The position numbers and the translations under genes were made by a program. The notes below the pieces were generated by a model. That model saw only the letters and a list, made by a program, of their open reading frames with translations, was not told where the DNA came from and ran no database searches. Of a stretch of 64,000 nt of DNA, positions 35,394 to 44,280 are shown piece after piece (position 1 is the stretch's first letter; each line of letters starts with the position of its first letter). The stretch is taken from assembly GCA_965200765.1 (NCBI GenBank), contig OZ241380.1, forward strand, positions 2,728,001 to 2,792,000, given 5' to 3'. Origin of the DNA: G965200765 sp965200765. GTDB lineage: Bacteria > Pseudomonadota > Gammaproteobacteria > Arenicellales > JAJDZL01.

Positions 35394-36281
35394 ATGATTT
35401 CACCCGCAATTGTTCTGTTCGGCACTTTCAGTAATTTCACTCGCGTGGTTCTGGAGCAAATGCTGGAAGTGGGATTGAATGTAACAGGTCTTGTTATTTC
35501 AGGTTATGGCCCTGCACCAAATCAAAACACAAGCCTGGTGATTCCAGTAAGTCGGGATGCTTCGACTCCGATTGAAGTTTTGTGCAATCGCAACGGAATT
35601 CCAGTATTTTTTGCCAAGGATACTCAGGCATCCCTCATAGAATTTCTGCACCGGCAACAGGCTGAATTCTTTGTTACGGCCTGCTATCCCCGAAAATTGG
35701 ATGACGAAGTCATCTCTCTTGCCGGCCGCACCTGTATTAATGTCCATCCGTCAAAACTTCCCGCCTACCGGGGCCCTGACCCAATATTTTGGCAACTCCG
35801 ACTTGGAGAAACAAATACGGGTGTTTCACTGCATCAGATCACAAGTGTGTTTGATGCCGGCGACCTGTACTCCGTTGTGAGTGTCCCGTATTCAACCGGT
35901 GCACACTTGTCCGAAATTGAACATCAACTGCTTCGACCTGCAGTTGATGTTCTGAAAGATCTAGTAGAAAGAACGCCGGACCTGACTCCATATTGTCAAT
36001 CCGAAACACCAAACGCCGCCTGGTTTCCAAATCCCTGCCCCGACGACTATACAATCAGTTCAGATTCAAAAGCGCAAGTTTGCTTTGATTTTGTGCGTGC
36101 CTACGCAAACATGAATTTGCCGATTTCCCTTCAAGTACAGGACCGCAAGTTTCATGTGCGAGACGCACTCGAGATCAGCAGAAATTCGGATAGTCCAGTT
36201 GCGGTGCGAACGACTGATGAATCAGTTTCAATCCGATTTTTGGACGGTAGTATCCTGTTCTTGCTAAATTGCGACATTTGA
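35394..36281 (+). CDS. Methionyl-tRNA formyltransferase-like protein
   Basis: 295 residues. INVHPSKLPAYRGPDPIFWQL contains the Asn/His catalytic pattern of the formyltransferase fold and TSVFDAGDLYS the catalytic Asp. It lacks the SLLP form typical of Fmt, and the C-terminal part differs, so it is more likely a paralogue acting on another amine (such as an amino sugar or amino acid) than the housekeeping Fmt. Same direction as doeA and the GST. Confidence 0.78.
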   Translation: MISPAIVLFGTFSNFTRVVLEQMLEVGLNVTGLVISGYGPAPNQNTSLVIPVSRDASTPIEVLCNRNGIPVFFAKDTQASLIEFLHRQQAEFFVTACYPRKLDDEVISLAGRTCINVHPSKLPAYRGPDPIFWQLRLGETNTGVSLHQITSVFDAGDLYSVVSVPYSTGAHLSEIEHQLLRPAVDVLKDLVERTPDLTPYCQSETPNAAWFPNPCPDDYTISSDSKAQVCFDFVRAYANMNLPISLQVQDRKFHVRDALEISRNSDSPVAVRTTDESVSIRFLDGSILFLLNCDI

Positions 36282-36452
36282 CCCGGTTTGTTTCCGTTGG
36301 GCGACTCAATCGCGTGCTTTGCAGGTCAAGTTTACAGGCGATACTTACAGTATTAGTTCCAATAGTTTGTGTATCTATATGATTTCAGTATAAAAAATGT
36401 GGTAAAATATTGAACCAATAAATTGACTTTTTTACAATTGGTTGCTTTGGAA

Positions 36453-37811
36453 ATGCACAATAATCGTTCAAACAGCACAAAATACCTTGCACATGGGGTC
36501 AAGCCGCATGTTGCTTCGGCACTTGGTCACAGTCACGGAAACACTGCGGAAAATGAAGATTTCAGCATGTATGAACATCTTCCGAGACAATCACTTGTCT
36601 CATTTGTCTTCAGGTTCCTTGTTTGTCTCAGCGTAGTTTCAGTATTGGTGTTCTACCCGTATACAACTGCTGAAACAGACCGGTATTCCAAGAACGTCTG
36701 GGGAGTCAAGGCACAACACCTTGCGGATTCCATTACTCCAAAAGTTCGTAGCAACGAATTTCCCCAGAATGTCGGACTGCAAGTCGGCGAGGCAGAGTAC
36801 GAAGCGATAGTCAATTACACCATGCAACCCGAGCTGACCGATTATGTGGATGGATTGCTAACTCGATACAAGCCGGACTATGCGGCCGTCGTAGCAATGA
36901 AGCCTGAAACCGGGGACATCCTCTTGATGACCAGCTTTGTACGAAATCAGGACGAATATCAAAATCTTGCACTGCATTCGGAGTTTCCGGCCGCTTCAAT
37001 ATTCAAGATCATCACCGCTGTTGCGGCAATTGACCAAGGTATCGCAACCCCGAAGACACTGTACAAGTACAACGGCAAAAAAACATCTCTGTACAAGAAG
37101 AATGTGCTCCGACACAAAGATAACAAGTGGACACAGACGGTAGACCTGCGTCAAGCGTTCGCGTCATCAATCAACACTGTCTTTGGAAAAATGGGCGTAT
37201 TTCAGGTTGGCGGATCAACTTTGAATGACTATGCCAACCAGTTCGGGTTTAATCGGCCGTTGAGCTACGATTTACAATTTGCGCCCAGTAAAACCAATTT
37301 CGAACATAACAACGACTGGGCAGTTGCTGAAACCGCTTCGGGGTATACAAAATCTACGACGATGAGTCCGCTACATGCGGCATTGGTTGCTTCAGCGATC
37401 GTCAACAATGGCATCATGCCTGAACCCCGAATTGTAAAGAACGCGTTCTTGTCTCATGGCCCCCTTCTGTATAACAGGAAAAACAGTTCTACAAGAGTTG
37501 TCAGCAATGAGGTTGCCAATGATATGAAAGTCTTGATGCGCGCAACTGTTCGCAAAGGTTCAGCGAGAAAATCATTCAAGGGGTTTTTCCGCGGCAACTA
37601 CAAGTCCTTGGATGTTGGTGGAAAAACCGGCTCATTGACAGGGCTGAATCCCAAAGGCAGAACGGAATGGTTCGTCGGATACGGTGATTCGGGCTCGGAA
37701 AAGATTGCTGTCGCAACAGTCATAGTCAACAAGAAAAAGTGGCGTGTCAAGCCAGCGTATTTGGCGCGCAAAGTGATTGAAGAGTATTTCAAGCCAAATG
37801 CGAGTGGGTAA
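36453..37811 (+). CDS. Penicillin-binding transpeptidase-domain protein
   Basis: About 452 residues from ATG 36453. A transmembrane segment at about 48-70 (FVFRFLVCLSVVSVLVFY) anchors a periplasmic transpeptidase domain. All three serine-transferase motifs are present: SIFK (SxxK) in PAASIFKI, SSIN (SxN) and GGKTGSLTG. It is short compared with class B PBPs and lacks a dimerisation domain, resembling stand-alone PBP-type transpeptidases. The start is uncertain: TTG 36423 and ATG 36567 are in frame. Confidence 0.83.
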   Translation: MHNNRSNSTKYLAHGVKPHVASALGHSHGNTAENEDFSMYEHLPRQSLVSFVFRFLVCLSVVSVLVFYPYTTAETDRYSKNVWGVKAQHLADSITPKVRSNEFPQNVGLQVGEAEYEAIVNYTMQPELTDYVDGLLTRYKPDYAAVVAMKPETGDILLMTSFVRNQDEYQNLALHSEFPAASIFKIITAVAAIDQGIATPKTLYKYNGKKTSLYKKNVLRHKDNKWTQTVDLRQAFASSINTVFGKMGVFQVGGSTLNDYANQFGFNRPLSYDLQFAPSKTNFEHNNDWAVAETASGYTKSTTMSPLHAALVASAIVNNGIMPEPRIVKNAFLSHGPLLYNRKNSSTRVVSNEVANDMKVLMRATVRKGSARKSFKGFFRGNYKSLDVGGKTGSLTGLNPKGRTEWFVGYGDSGSEKIAVATVIVNKKKWRVKPAYLARKVIEEYFKPNASG

Positions 37812-38494
37812 GCAAGTCTCTACCGCTATTGTCGGTTCAGGCATGAAGGCGTAATTGTTCCGGAAGTTCCATCCTGAACCAAGCCGCATGTGTTTCACCA
37901 CGTGCACAAGAAATCTCTGCAACCATAGATTTCACCGACTGTGTGGGGAATGTTCCTTTGTGACAACAGGACCCATGATTTCTCTAGACTCAGAGGATGC
38001 TGTTCCTTTTCATGTCTGTGACATCGCTGATGCATGGTCACCCGCCTTGCTCAGGACCGAAAAGCACTTATTGCCGGTAATCTGCACCTACACCAAAATT
38101 TTTGCTACTTTAGTATCTTATTGGTATACGAACAAGCGGCACAGGTTCCCCCTTTATATTGACTGACTCACTTCACTCCGGGGTCATGCCCACAGAAGTA
38201 CGGCTGGCATTCTAGCCAAGCGATGTATTTCATCAACCCCTCCCATAGCTGATGATGCTACCTTGTTATCAGCGAACTGTTGGAACTCACCTACTCGCAT
38301 TTGGCTAACAATTACTGTTCTCCATACTACAGCAGGACCTACACACAGACGGATGAGACAGATACATCACCGTCTTTTGTTGTATACAGCTCTTGAAAAA
38401 CAGAGATCTTCGTCATAATACGACAATTTCAGTCATACAAAATTTTCAGCTCTTGATTTTTAAAAAATTCTCAAGTATAAATTTGCACACTATT
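37812..38494. other. Gap of about 680 bases before the paralogue island
   Basis: No supported gene. A minus-strand frame at about 37847-37985 (VAEISCARGETHAAWF) may be a gene fragment but is too short to name. Composition becomes AT-rich after about 38390, marking the left edge of the island. Confidence 0.4.
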
Positions 38495-39892
38495 ATGACT
38501 TTTCTATACGAATTATTTTCGAATACAGCAAGCAACATTCAAATGAAAGACCACTCAAAAATTATTTCAGACGCGAATTACGAGGGTGAGAACTTCACTA
38601 AAAACTGGCCCTGGGCGGCAGTGAATTTAATGAGTCAACATAAATCTCTAGTGCCCTTTCTACATATTGCCAACAATCCGGATACCATTGTACCTACTGT
38701 ATCAAAAATGCTCTGTTGCTCTGGTTTGGAAGATTGCAAGAAAGCACAATACTTTGCCAAAGAGATGCCGCGTTACGCGGAATGTAGTGTTATTTCCAAA
38801 TTGCTAGGCAAGGCGGACAACAAAAAAGACATGCTACATAGGGCAATTTTGCTTGACGTAAATTATGACGAAAAAGGTGAACTGTTTCAAAGAATCGCAA
38901 ATGCGCCTCGTTATGCCAAGGAACAGCTTGTATATGCTACGAATAATGCAAATTATTTGCAATCTGGTTCAATTGATCATTTATTAGGCAAGTTAATGGT
39001 TGCCGTTCTGGCTGGTACGGATATTGATCCTCGTGATGTTCCCAATTTCAGAGTCTTTTATAGAGCATTGGAAGTTGTCTCACTTACTTGCTTCGCGTTG
39101 AATTATCAAGCACAATGCGAGACGTTTACACCAAGTTACAATCACGAGTTTTATGCAGGTACACTTTCCATACTGAAAATGCTCTATACAAACAAGCCTG
39201 TTCCGACACCATATCAACTTGCACGATTTGCGAAGCATGTTGATGACAATGTCTTTTCATACAGGAACTATCGAAGATATCGCGATCGTGGTGGGAATGT
39301 GTGTGGCAACGGAGTAATACAAATGGATATAAAGAATCTCACTTGGCCTGCACCACCTGGTTGGGATAGTGAAATGGGTTTGCAAGGACAAATTGTGCCT
39401 TTGTTGAGTACAAAGTGCATATTGCAGGAAGGCAAGGAGAATAAGAACTGTCTGGAAACGGACATGGACTACATTATAGAAGCTGCTAGTGGCGATATTG
39501 CACTGTTCTCACTTCGCTTCAATAAGGCTCGTGCGACACTTATGCTGAATATGCATAAAAAGTCAAAAAAACAATTGAAGTTTGATATTGGAGAACTGAA
39601 AGGGCCGGGCAATGCAAAACCCACTTCCAAAATCAAGAATGCTTCTGATAATCTAGTAGCACAGTTAAATCGTCGTCAATCACTGTCTTTGCCAAAAGAC
39701 AATTATCCATTGCAAATTGATCATTTGAACAGTTTGATCATTCCGAAAGGAACTTCCCATGATTTGTGGAATTTATTTTCAGGTGTACTTCCAAACAGAT
39801 TCCAATCGTACAGCAAACTGGTATCCTACTATACAGATGCTTTGCGCACTATAAGGAATGACTACGACCAGACTATATGCGAATTGCTATGA
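38495..39892 (+). CDS. Large protein of unknown family, paralogue A of the 38.5-41.8 kb island
   Basis: 465 residues from ATG 38495 (ATG 38543 also possible; no clear ribosome site). Not recognised. Shared with the gene at 40386: an FxKNWPxAA segment, STVSxMLCCSGxxDCxKA-type Cys cluster (here TVSKMLCCSGLEDCKKA), RAILLDVNYDEKGELFQRIA, a WPAPPGWD loop followed by GQIVPLL, a block GDIALFSLRFNKARATLML and the end QSYSKLVSYYTDAL. The segment from GDIALFSLRF to IGELKGPGNAKP faintly recalls the C-terminal domain of PcfJ-like proteins; that is speculation. No signal peptide or membrane segment. AT-rich, suggesting horizontal transfer. Confidence 0.75.
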   Translation: MTFLYELFSNTASNIQMKDHSKIISDANYEGENFTKNWPWAAVNLMSQHKSLVPFLHIANNPDTIVPTVSKMLCCSGLEDCKKAQYFAKEMPRYAECSVISKLLGKADNKKDMLHRAILLDVNYDEKGELFQRIANAPRYAKEQLVYATNNANYLQSGSIDHLLGKLMVAVLAGTDIDPRDVPNFRVFYRALEVVSLTCFALNYQAQCETFTPSYNHEFYAGTLSILKMLYTNKPVPTPYQLARFAKHVDDNVFSYRNYRRYRDRGGNVCGNGVIQMDIKNLTWPAPPGWDSEMGLQGQIVPLLSTKCILQEGKENKNCLETDMDYIIEAASGDIALFSLRFNKARATLMLNMHKKSKKQLKFDIGELKGPGNAKPTSKIKNASDNLVAQLNRRQSLSLPKDNYPLQIDHLNSLIIPKGTSHDLWNLFSGVLPNRFQSYSKLVSYYTDALRTIRNDYDQTICELL

Positions 39893-40251
39893 TGACGATT
39901 GATACTATCGCCATGGTATATACGATATTTGCGATTGCGGTGGCGTATGGCCTATTCTTGCTACATGATCAGGACGTAAACCACCGCGGCCTGAGTGGCG
40001 TCGATGCCATGCTCCGTTTGATGCACTTGCATAATACCCTCTCAGGAAAGCCAGTCAAGGATTGTTATCTGACGCTCTACATCAATGGTCGTCATTATCG
40101 TGCCACAGCAGTCCTCACCGAAGATGACTGGTACTGCGTGTATTGCGTATTCGAGCGCGGCGCGGTCGTGGTATTCACCGAGACACGCGCCGAGATAGTC
40201 GAAGCGCTGACAGACGCATACCGGGGACTGGAGAAAGAGAGTACCGAATAG
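39889..40251 (+). CDS. Small protein with N-terminal membrane segment, within the island
   Basis: 120 residues if started at ATG 39889, which overlaps the stop of paralogue A by 4 bases (an ATG at 39877 adds four residues). The first 23 residues (TIAMVYTIFAIAVAYGLFLL) form a transmembrane or signal-anchor helix; the rest is a small mixed domain (CYLTLYINGRHYRATAVLTE; WYCVYCVFERGAVVVF). Base composition is richer in GC than the flanking paralogues. Family not recognised. Confidence 0.6.
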   Translation: MMTIDTIAMVYTIFAIAVAYGLFLLHDQDVNHRGLSGVDAMLRLMHLHNTLSGKPVKDCYLTLYINGRHYRATAVLTEDDWYCVYCVFERGAVVVFTETRAEIVEALTDAYRGLEKESTE

Positions 40252-40253
40252 AC

Positions 40254-40370
40254 ATGCCGTACGGATTAATCTACCGTGTAGCATCCAAGCACTATATCAA
40301 CGACCGGCGATTGCTCAATGAAATTGTAGAATTCTGCTCGTATCAGAACGATGCCACTATCCCCGAATAA
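40254..40370 (+). CDS. 38-aa ORF within the island
   Basis: Starts two bases after the preceding stop: MPYGLIYRVASKHYINDRRL and so on, stop at 40370, 15 bases before paralogue B. Tight spacing argues for a translated peptide in the same operon, but there is no recognised family. It could also be a remnant of a longer gene. Confidence 0.4.
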   Translation: MPYGLIYRVASKHYINDRRLLNEIVEFCSYQNDATIPE

Positions 40371-40385
40371 ATCGCCGAGTCTATC

Positions 40386-41822
40386 ATGGATTTAAACGTA
40401 AAAATGAAGATTATTCTAGAAAAATCATCGTGCTCGACGTTGGAGTACGAGTATATCAGAAAAAACTGGCCGGAGGCCGCAATGCAACTTCAAAATCAAT
40501 TGAAAATGGAAAATTACCTGAAAGAACCTGAATTTATTTTTTCGACCGTGTCAAGTATGCTCTGTTGCTCAGGAAAAAAGGACTGCGAAAAAGCAAATCG
40601 TCTTACTGTTGAAATACAACAATTCGCTAACAACAAGAATGTATTCAAGTTGTTGGATCAACTGTGCAAGAAACAAAATACGCGAATGCGAGCTGTACTG
40701 CTAGATGTTAACTATGATCAAAATGGTGCATTGTTTCAAAGAATCGCAAATTCACCTGAATATGTAGTAAAGCAACTTAAATATGCCCTTGATGTCGGAG
40801 AGCATAGTCGATCCGGTACGGTTGACTTTTTACTTAGCAAACTGATTGTCAAATTGATTTGCGGTTCTGAAGTTCGTCCTAAAAACATGCCACATAAAGA
40901 TTTAATCAGTCGCGCACTGACGATTATGGCAAGAATGTGTTTCAGTGCAAATGTTAATCTTCAATGTAGACCATATGAATCCAGTTTCAATAAAGACATT
41001 TCAAAATCTCAAATAGATTATAAAGGTGATCATTCATCATTAAACCTTTTTGATTCAAGTGATGAACTTGTAACTATGCCTAGCGTAATAGCAATTCTCA
41101 ATTTGCTATATTTCGCTAACCCCGCTTTAACGCCAGAACAGTTTACGCGATTTGTTGAGAATGTTGTTGAAATCGGTCCGGTTAAGGTCGGAGGTGGAAG
41201 CGATATCTCAAATATTACGACGATTGATTTGATGAACCAAAAGCTACCATCTCCACCAGGGTGGACTAAAGACTTGGAGTCAGACGGAAAAATAGTTCCT
41301 TTGCTAACCATGGACAGCATAAATCGAGAATGCAGAGAACATGATGTTGATTCCCCATACGAATACGGTGAAACTGCCAGACAAGCCGCTTGCGGTGACG
41401 TCGCACTATTAGCACTTCGTTTTGGAGAGCAACGCGGATTGTTGACCCTTGGTATGAATGGTGTCGTGATAAATGGCAAGAAAGCAACCAAATTTAAAGT
41501 ATTGGATTTAGAGGACAATGTTGAAAGTGTGGATATTGAGGAAATTGCAAATCAACTGGCAGAGCGATTAAACAAACGCCAAAGACCACTTGAACTTCAA
41601 GATTATCCTTTGACAGCCGAAAACAAATTTTCAGCTTTGCTTGTGCCAAAAGTTCACTCCGCGGAAGAATTGTGGGGTGAATATACAAAAGTTCTTCCAA
41701 AAGAGCTTCAATCGTACAGCAAATTAATGTCGCACTATTCTGCCGCGTTGCACATGTTGCGCGATGAACTGGACTCGACCATTAGCAAGCAAGTCGAGTC
41801 GTTGAACTCCTGCCCGGTGTAG
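40386..41822 (+). CDS. Large protein of unknown family, paralogue B of the island
   Basis: 478 residues. Aligns with the gene at 38495 along the whole length: YIRKNWPEAAMQL, STVSSMLCCSGKKDCEKA, RAVLLDVNYDQNGALFQRIA, LPSPPGWTKD followed by GKIVPLL, CGDVALLALRFGEQRGLLTL and LQSYSKLMSHYSAAL. By eye about one third identical, so an old duplication or two gene types kept as a pair. The invariant Cys cluster CCSGxxDC and the paired RxxLLDVNYD block are the best handles. It has an insert at about 205-225 not found in A. No function can be assigned. Confidence 0.75.
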   Translation: MDLNVKMKIILEKSSCSTLEYEYIRKNWPEAAMQLQNQLKMENYLKEPEFIFSTVSSMLCCSGKKDCEKANRLTVEIQQFANNKNVFKLLDQLCKKQNTRMRAVLLDVNYDQNGALFQRIANSPEYVVKQLKYALDVGEHSRSGTVDFLLSKLIVKLICGSEVRPKNMPHKDLISRALTIMARMCFSANVNLQCRPYESSFNKDISKSQIDYKGDHSSLNLFDSSDELVTMPSVIAILNLLYFANPALTPEQFTRFVENVVEIGPVKVGGGSDISNITTIDLMNQKLPSPPGWTKDLESDGKIVPLLTMDSINRECREHDVDSPYEYGETARQAACGDVALLALRFGEQRGLLTLGMNGVVINGKKATKFKVLDLEDNVESVDIEEIANQLAERLNKRQRPLELQDYPLTAENKFSALLVPKVHSAEELWGEYTKVLPKELQSYSKLMSHYSAALHMLRDELDSTISKQVESLNSCPV

Positions 41823-41959
41823 GTCAACCGCATTCAGGTTGTGTAGATATGCAGTCGAGGTTGCCCAATGCTTCGACTACACATGAGCATAATCAGACTG
41901 CGGGTTCAAATAGTAGCCACAGCCATAGTGCCTTTGGCTACTTGTTCCGTAAAAAACTG

Positions 41960-41965
41960 TATAAT
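41960..41965 (+). promoter_or_regulatory. Candidate -10 of the lutAB promoter
   Basis: TATAAT, 34 bases before the GTG start of lutA, in the first host-like sequence after the island. A convincing -35 at proper spacing was not found. The rest of 41823-41998 shows no gene. Confidence 0.45.
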
Positions 41966-41998
41966 CAACTTCATTAATTTTCAAGCAAAGAAGTTGTA

Positions 41999-42775
41999 GT
42001 GGCAAGCACTGATAAAGTACCGAAAAAAACAGTTGGACTGTTTGCGACTTGCTTGGTTGACATTTTCAGGCCCGAGGTTGGATTTGCTACTGCGAAACTG
42101 CTTGAGGACGCTGGCTACAAGGTGGATGTTCCAAAGGCTCAAACCTGTTGTGGTCAACCGTTGGTCAATAATGGCTCCTATGCAGGTGCGCGCCGTATTG
42201 CCAAAAAAATAATCAAAGTGTTTGAATCCTATGATTATGTCGTTGCACCATCGGGGTCCTGCACGGCCGTTTTGAAAGTGCACTTTCCGGAGTTGTTCCA
42301 CAACAGTCCGGAACAACAGAAAAAATGTCAATCACTCGCATCACGCGCATTCGAAATCACTGATTTTCTGGAAAACGTAGCAAGTGCAAACGTCACCGCT
42401 TCCTATGATGGACATTGTACGTATCACGATTCCTGCTCGGGATTGCGAGAACTGGGTGTAGAACAGCAACCCAGAAATCTGTTGGCTCAGGTTGAAGGAT
42501 TGAAGTTCAGCGAGTTCAAAGATTCCCGGACTTGTTGCGGGTTTGGTGGCACATTTTGCGTCAAATTTCCGGAAATTTCATCCAAAATGGCACAAGACAA
42601 GGCCGACAATGTTGAACAAAGTGGCGCAGATACTCTGCTTGGCGGTGACCTGGGGTGCTTGATGAACATCGCCGGTACGCTTCGACGACGAAAGAGTCAA
42701 GTAAAGGTTTTTCATATTGCCGAGATATTGGCCGGCCACGGAAAATCCAAGCCAATTGGTGTAGCAGGGAAATAA
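41999..42775 (+). CDS. lutA: LutA/YkgE-type (Fe-S) oxidoreductase subunit
   Basis: 258 residues from a GTG start. Two CCG domains: KAQTCCGQPLVNNG and SRTCCGFGGTFCVKFPEIS, each ligating or contacting an Fe-S or heterodisulfide site. In B. subtilis LutABC oxidises L-lactate to pyruvate for electron transport. The stop TAA is followed at once by the lutB ATG. No lutC gene is seen next to the pair. Confidence 0.92.
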   Translation: MASTDKVPKKTVGLFATCLVDIFRPEVGFATAKLLEDAGYKVDVPKAQTCCGQPLVNNGSYAGARRIAKKIIKVFESYDYVVAPSGSCTAVLKVHFPELFHNSPEQQKKCQSLASRAFEITDFLENVASANVTASYDGHCTYHDSCSGLRELGVEQQPRNLLAQVEGLKFSEFKDSRTCCGFGGTFCVKFPEISSKMAQDKADNVEQSGADTLLGGDLGCLMNIAGTLRRRKSQVKVFHIAEILAGHGKSKPIGVAGK

Positions 42776-44188
42776 ATGGAAATTACTTCTCAACAATTCA
42801 AATCCAACGCCCGAATTGCTCTGCGAAATCAGGAACTGCAGTCAGCAATGCAAATCGCGCACGGTGGCTTTGTGGACAAGCGCGCAACTGCCGTCAATGA
42901 ATTACCAGAATTTGAATCACTACGTAATCAAGCTGTCGAAATCAAAAACCATGTACTCGACAATCTGGACCATTATTTGGAGAAGTACGCACAAAGCGTC
43001 ACTGAAGTCGGTGGCCAGGTACACTGGGCCAGCACACCGGAAGAGGCAGTGGACATCATTCTCGAAATCTGCCAGCAAGCCGAAGTCAAACATGTAGCCA
43101 AAGGCAAGTCAATGATTGGTGAAGAAATCGACTTGAACTCTGCTTTGGAAAAAAATGGCATGGAAGTCATCGAGACAGATTTGGGGGAATACATCATTCA
43201 GCTAGCGAATGAAAATCCAAGCCATATTATCGCTCCGGCAATTCATAAAACGCGCAATCAAATTACCGAGTTGTTCTTTGAGCATCATGCCAAACATGGC
43301 ATGAATAAACGTGTGGAAGAGGTGGCAACCATTGTCAATGAAGCCCGAACTGTGCTTCGGGAGGCGTTCGTTCGCGCGGATGCCGGAATTATCGGCGCAA
43401 ATTTTCTGGTTGCCGATGCGGGTGCAACTGTGCTCGTAACCAACGAGGGAAACGGCGATTTGACGAGTACATTGCCCAAGGTGCAAATTGTAACAGCATC
43501 TATTGAAAAGGTAATTCCGTCTTTTCAGGAACTGGGAGTTTTTCTTCGATTGCTGGGTCGAAGCGCTACTGGTCAGGAAATGTCATCCTATACAAGCTTG
43601 TATAGCGGCCCAAAGCGTGATGGCGAACAGGACGGTGCGGAAGAATTTCATGTTGTATTGCTGGACAATGGCCGAACAGAAATGCTGAAGGGAGAGTTCC
43701 GGGAGATGCTTCGCTGTATTCGATGCGGAGCATGCATGAACCACTGTCCCGTTTATCAGTCAATTGGCGGACATGCGTACGGTTGGGTTTATCCTGGTCC
43801 TATGGGGTCCGTGTGGACTCCACTTCTGGTTGGCTTGCAACATGCCGCAAATCTGCCGAACGCCTGTACGCTGAATGGGCGTTGCGAGGAAGTTTGTCCG
43901 GTAAAAATTCCACTCCCAAAATTGCTGAGGGAGTTAAGGCGGCAAATTTTTGAGCGCGGTTTGATTGATCATATATCTCGCATTGGACTGGCACTTTGGG
44001 GGTTCATGTCAGAACATCCGTCCATCTACCGACTCGCCAGTCGTTTCTGGTCGCGCGCACTGTACATCGCTGGCCGTTCCAAAGGATCATTTGACTGGCT
44101 TCCATTTGCCGGCGGATGGACTCGCGAACGATCAATGCCAGCACCAACTGGTGGAGACTTTGTTTCCAAGTGGCACAAAAGAAAGTAG
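42776..44188 (+). CDS. lutB: LutB/YkgF-type iron-sulfur lactate utilisation protein
   Basis: 470 residues. N-terminal LUD domain (about 60-300: KHVAKGKSMIGEEI, VADAGATVLVTNEGN), then two 4Fe-4S motifs CIRCGACMNHCPVYQ and CTLNGRCEEVCPVKIPLPKLLRELR. It begins directly after lutA. LutC is absent locally, so either a LutC gene lies elsewhere or the pair works alone. Confidence 0.93.
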   Translation: MEITSQQFKSNARIALRNQELQSAMQIAHGGFVDKRATAVNELPEFESLRNQAVEIKNHVLDNLDHYLEKYAQSVTEVGGQVHWASTPEEAVDIILEICQQAEVKHVAKGKSMIGEEIDLNSALEKNGMEVIETDLGEYIIQLANENPSHIIAPAIHKTRNQITELFFEHHAKHGMNKRVEEVATIVNEARTVLREAFVRADAGIIGANFLVADAGATVLVTNEGNGDLTSTLPKVQIVTASIEKVIPSFQELGVFLRLLGRSATGQEMSSYTSLYSGPKRDGEQDGAEEFHVVLLDNGRTEMLKGEFREMLRCIRCGACMNHCPVYQSIGGHAYGWVYPGPMGSVWTPLLVGLQHAANLPNACTLNGRCEEVCPVKIPLPKLLRELRRQIFERGLIDHISRIGLALWGFMSEHPSIYRLASRFWSRALYIAGRSKGSFDWLPFAGGWTRERSMPAPTGGDFVSKWHKRK

Positions 44189-44280
44189 AATAAATCATGT
44201 TCGAAATTGCTGGATTTCCAATCCGGTAATTGCATCAACACTGTCAAAAAACATTGCTTGAATCGGCGACGAGACTACGA

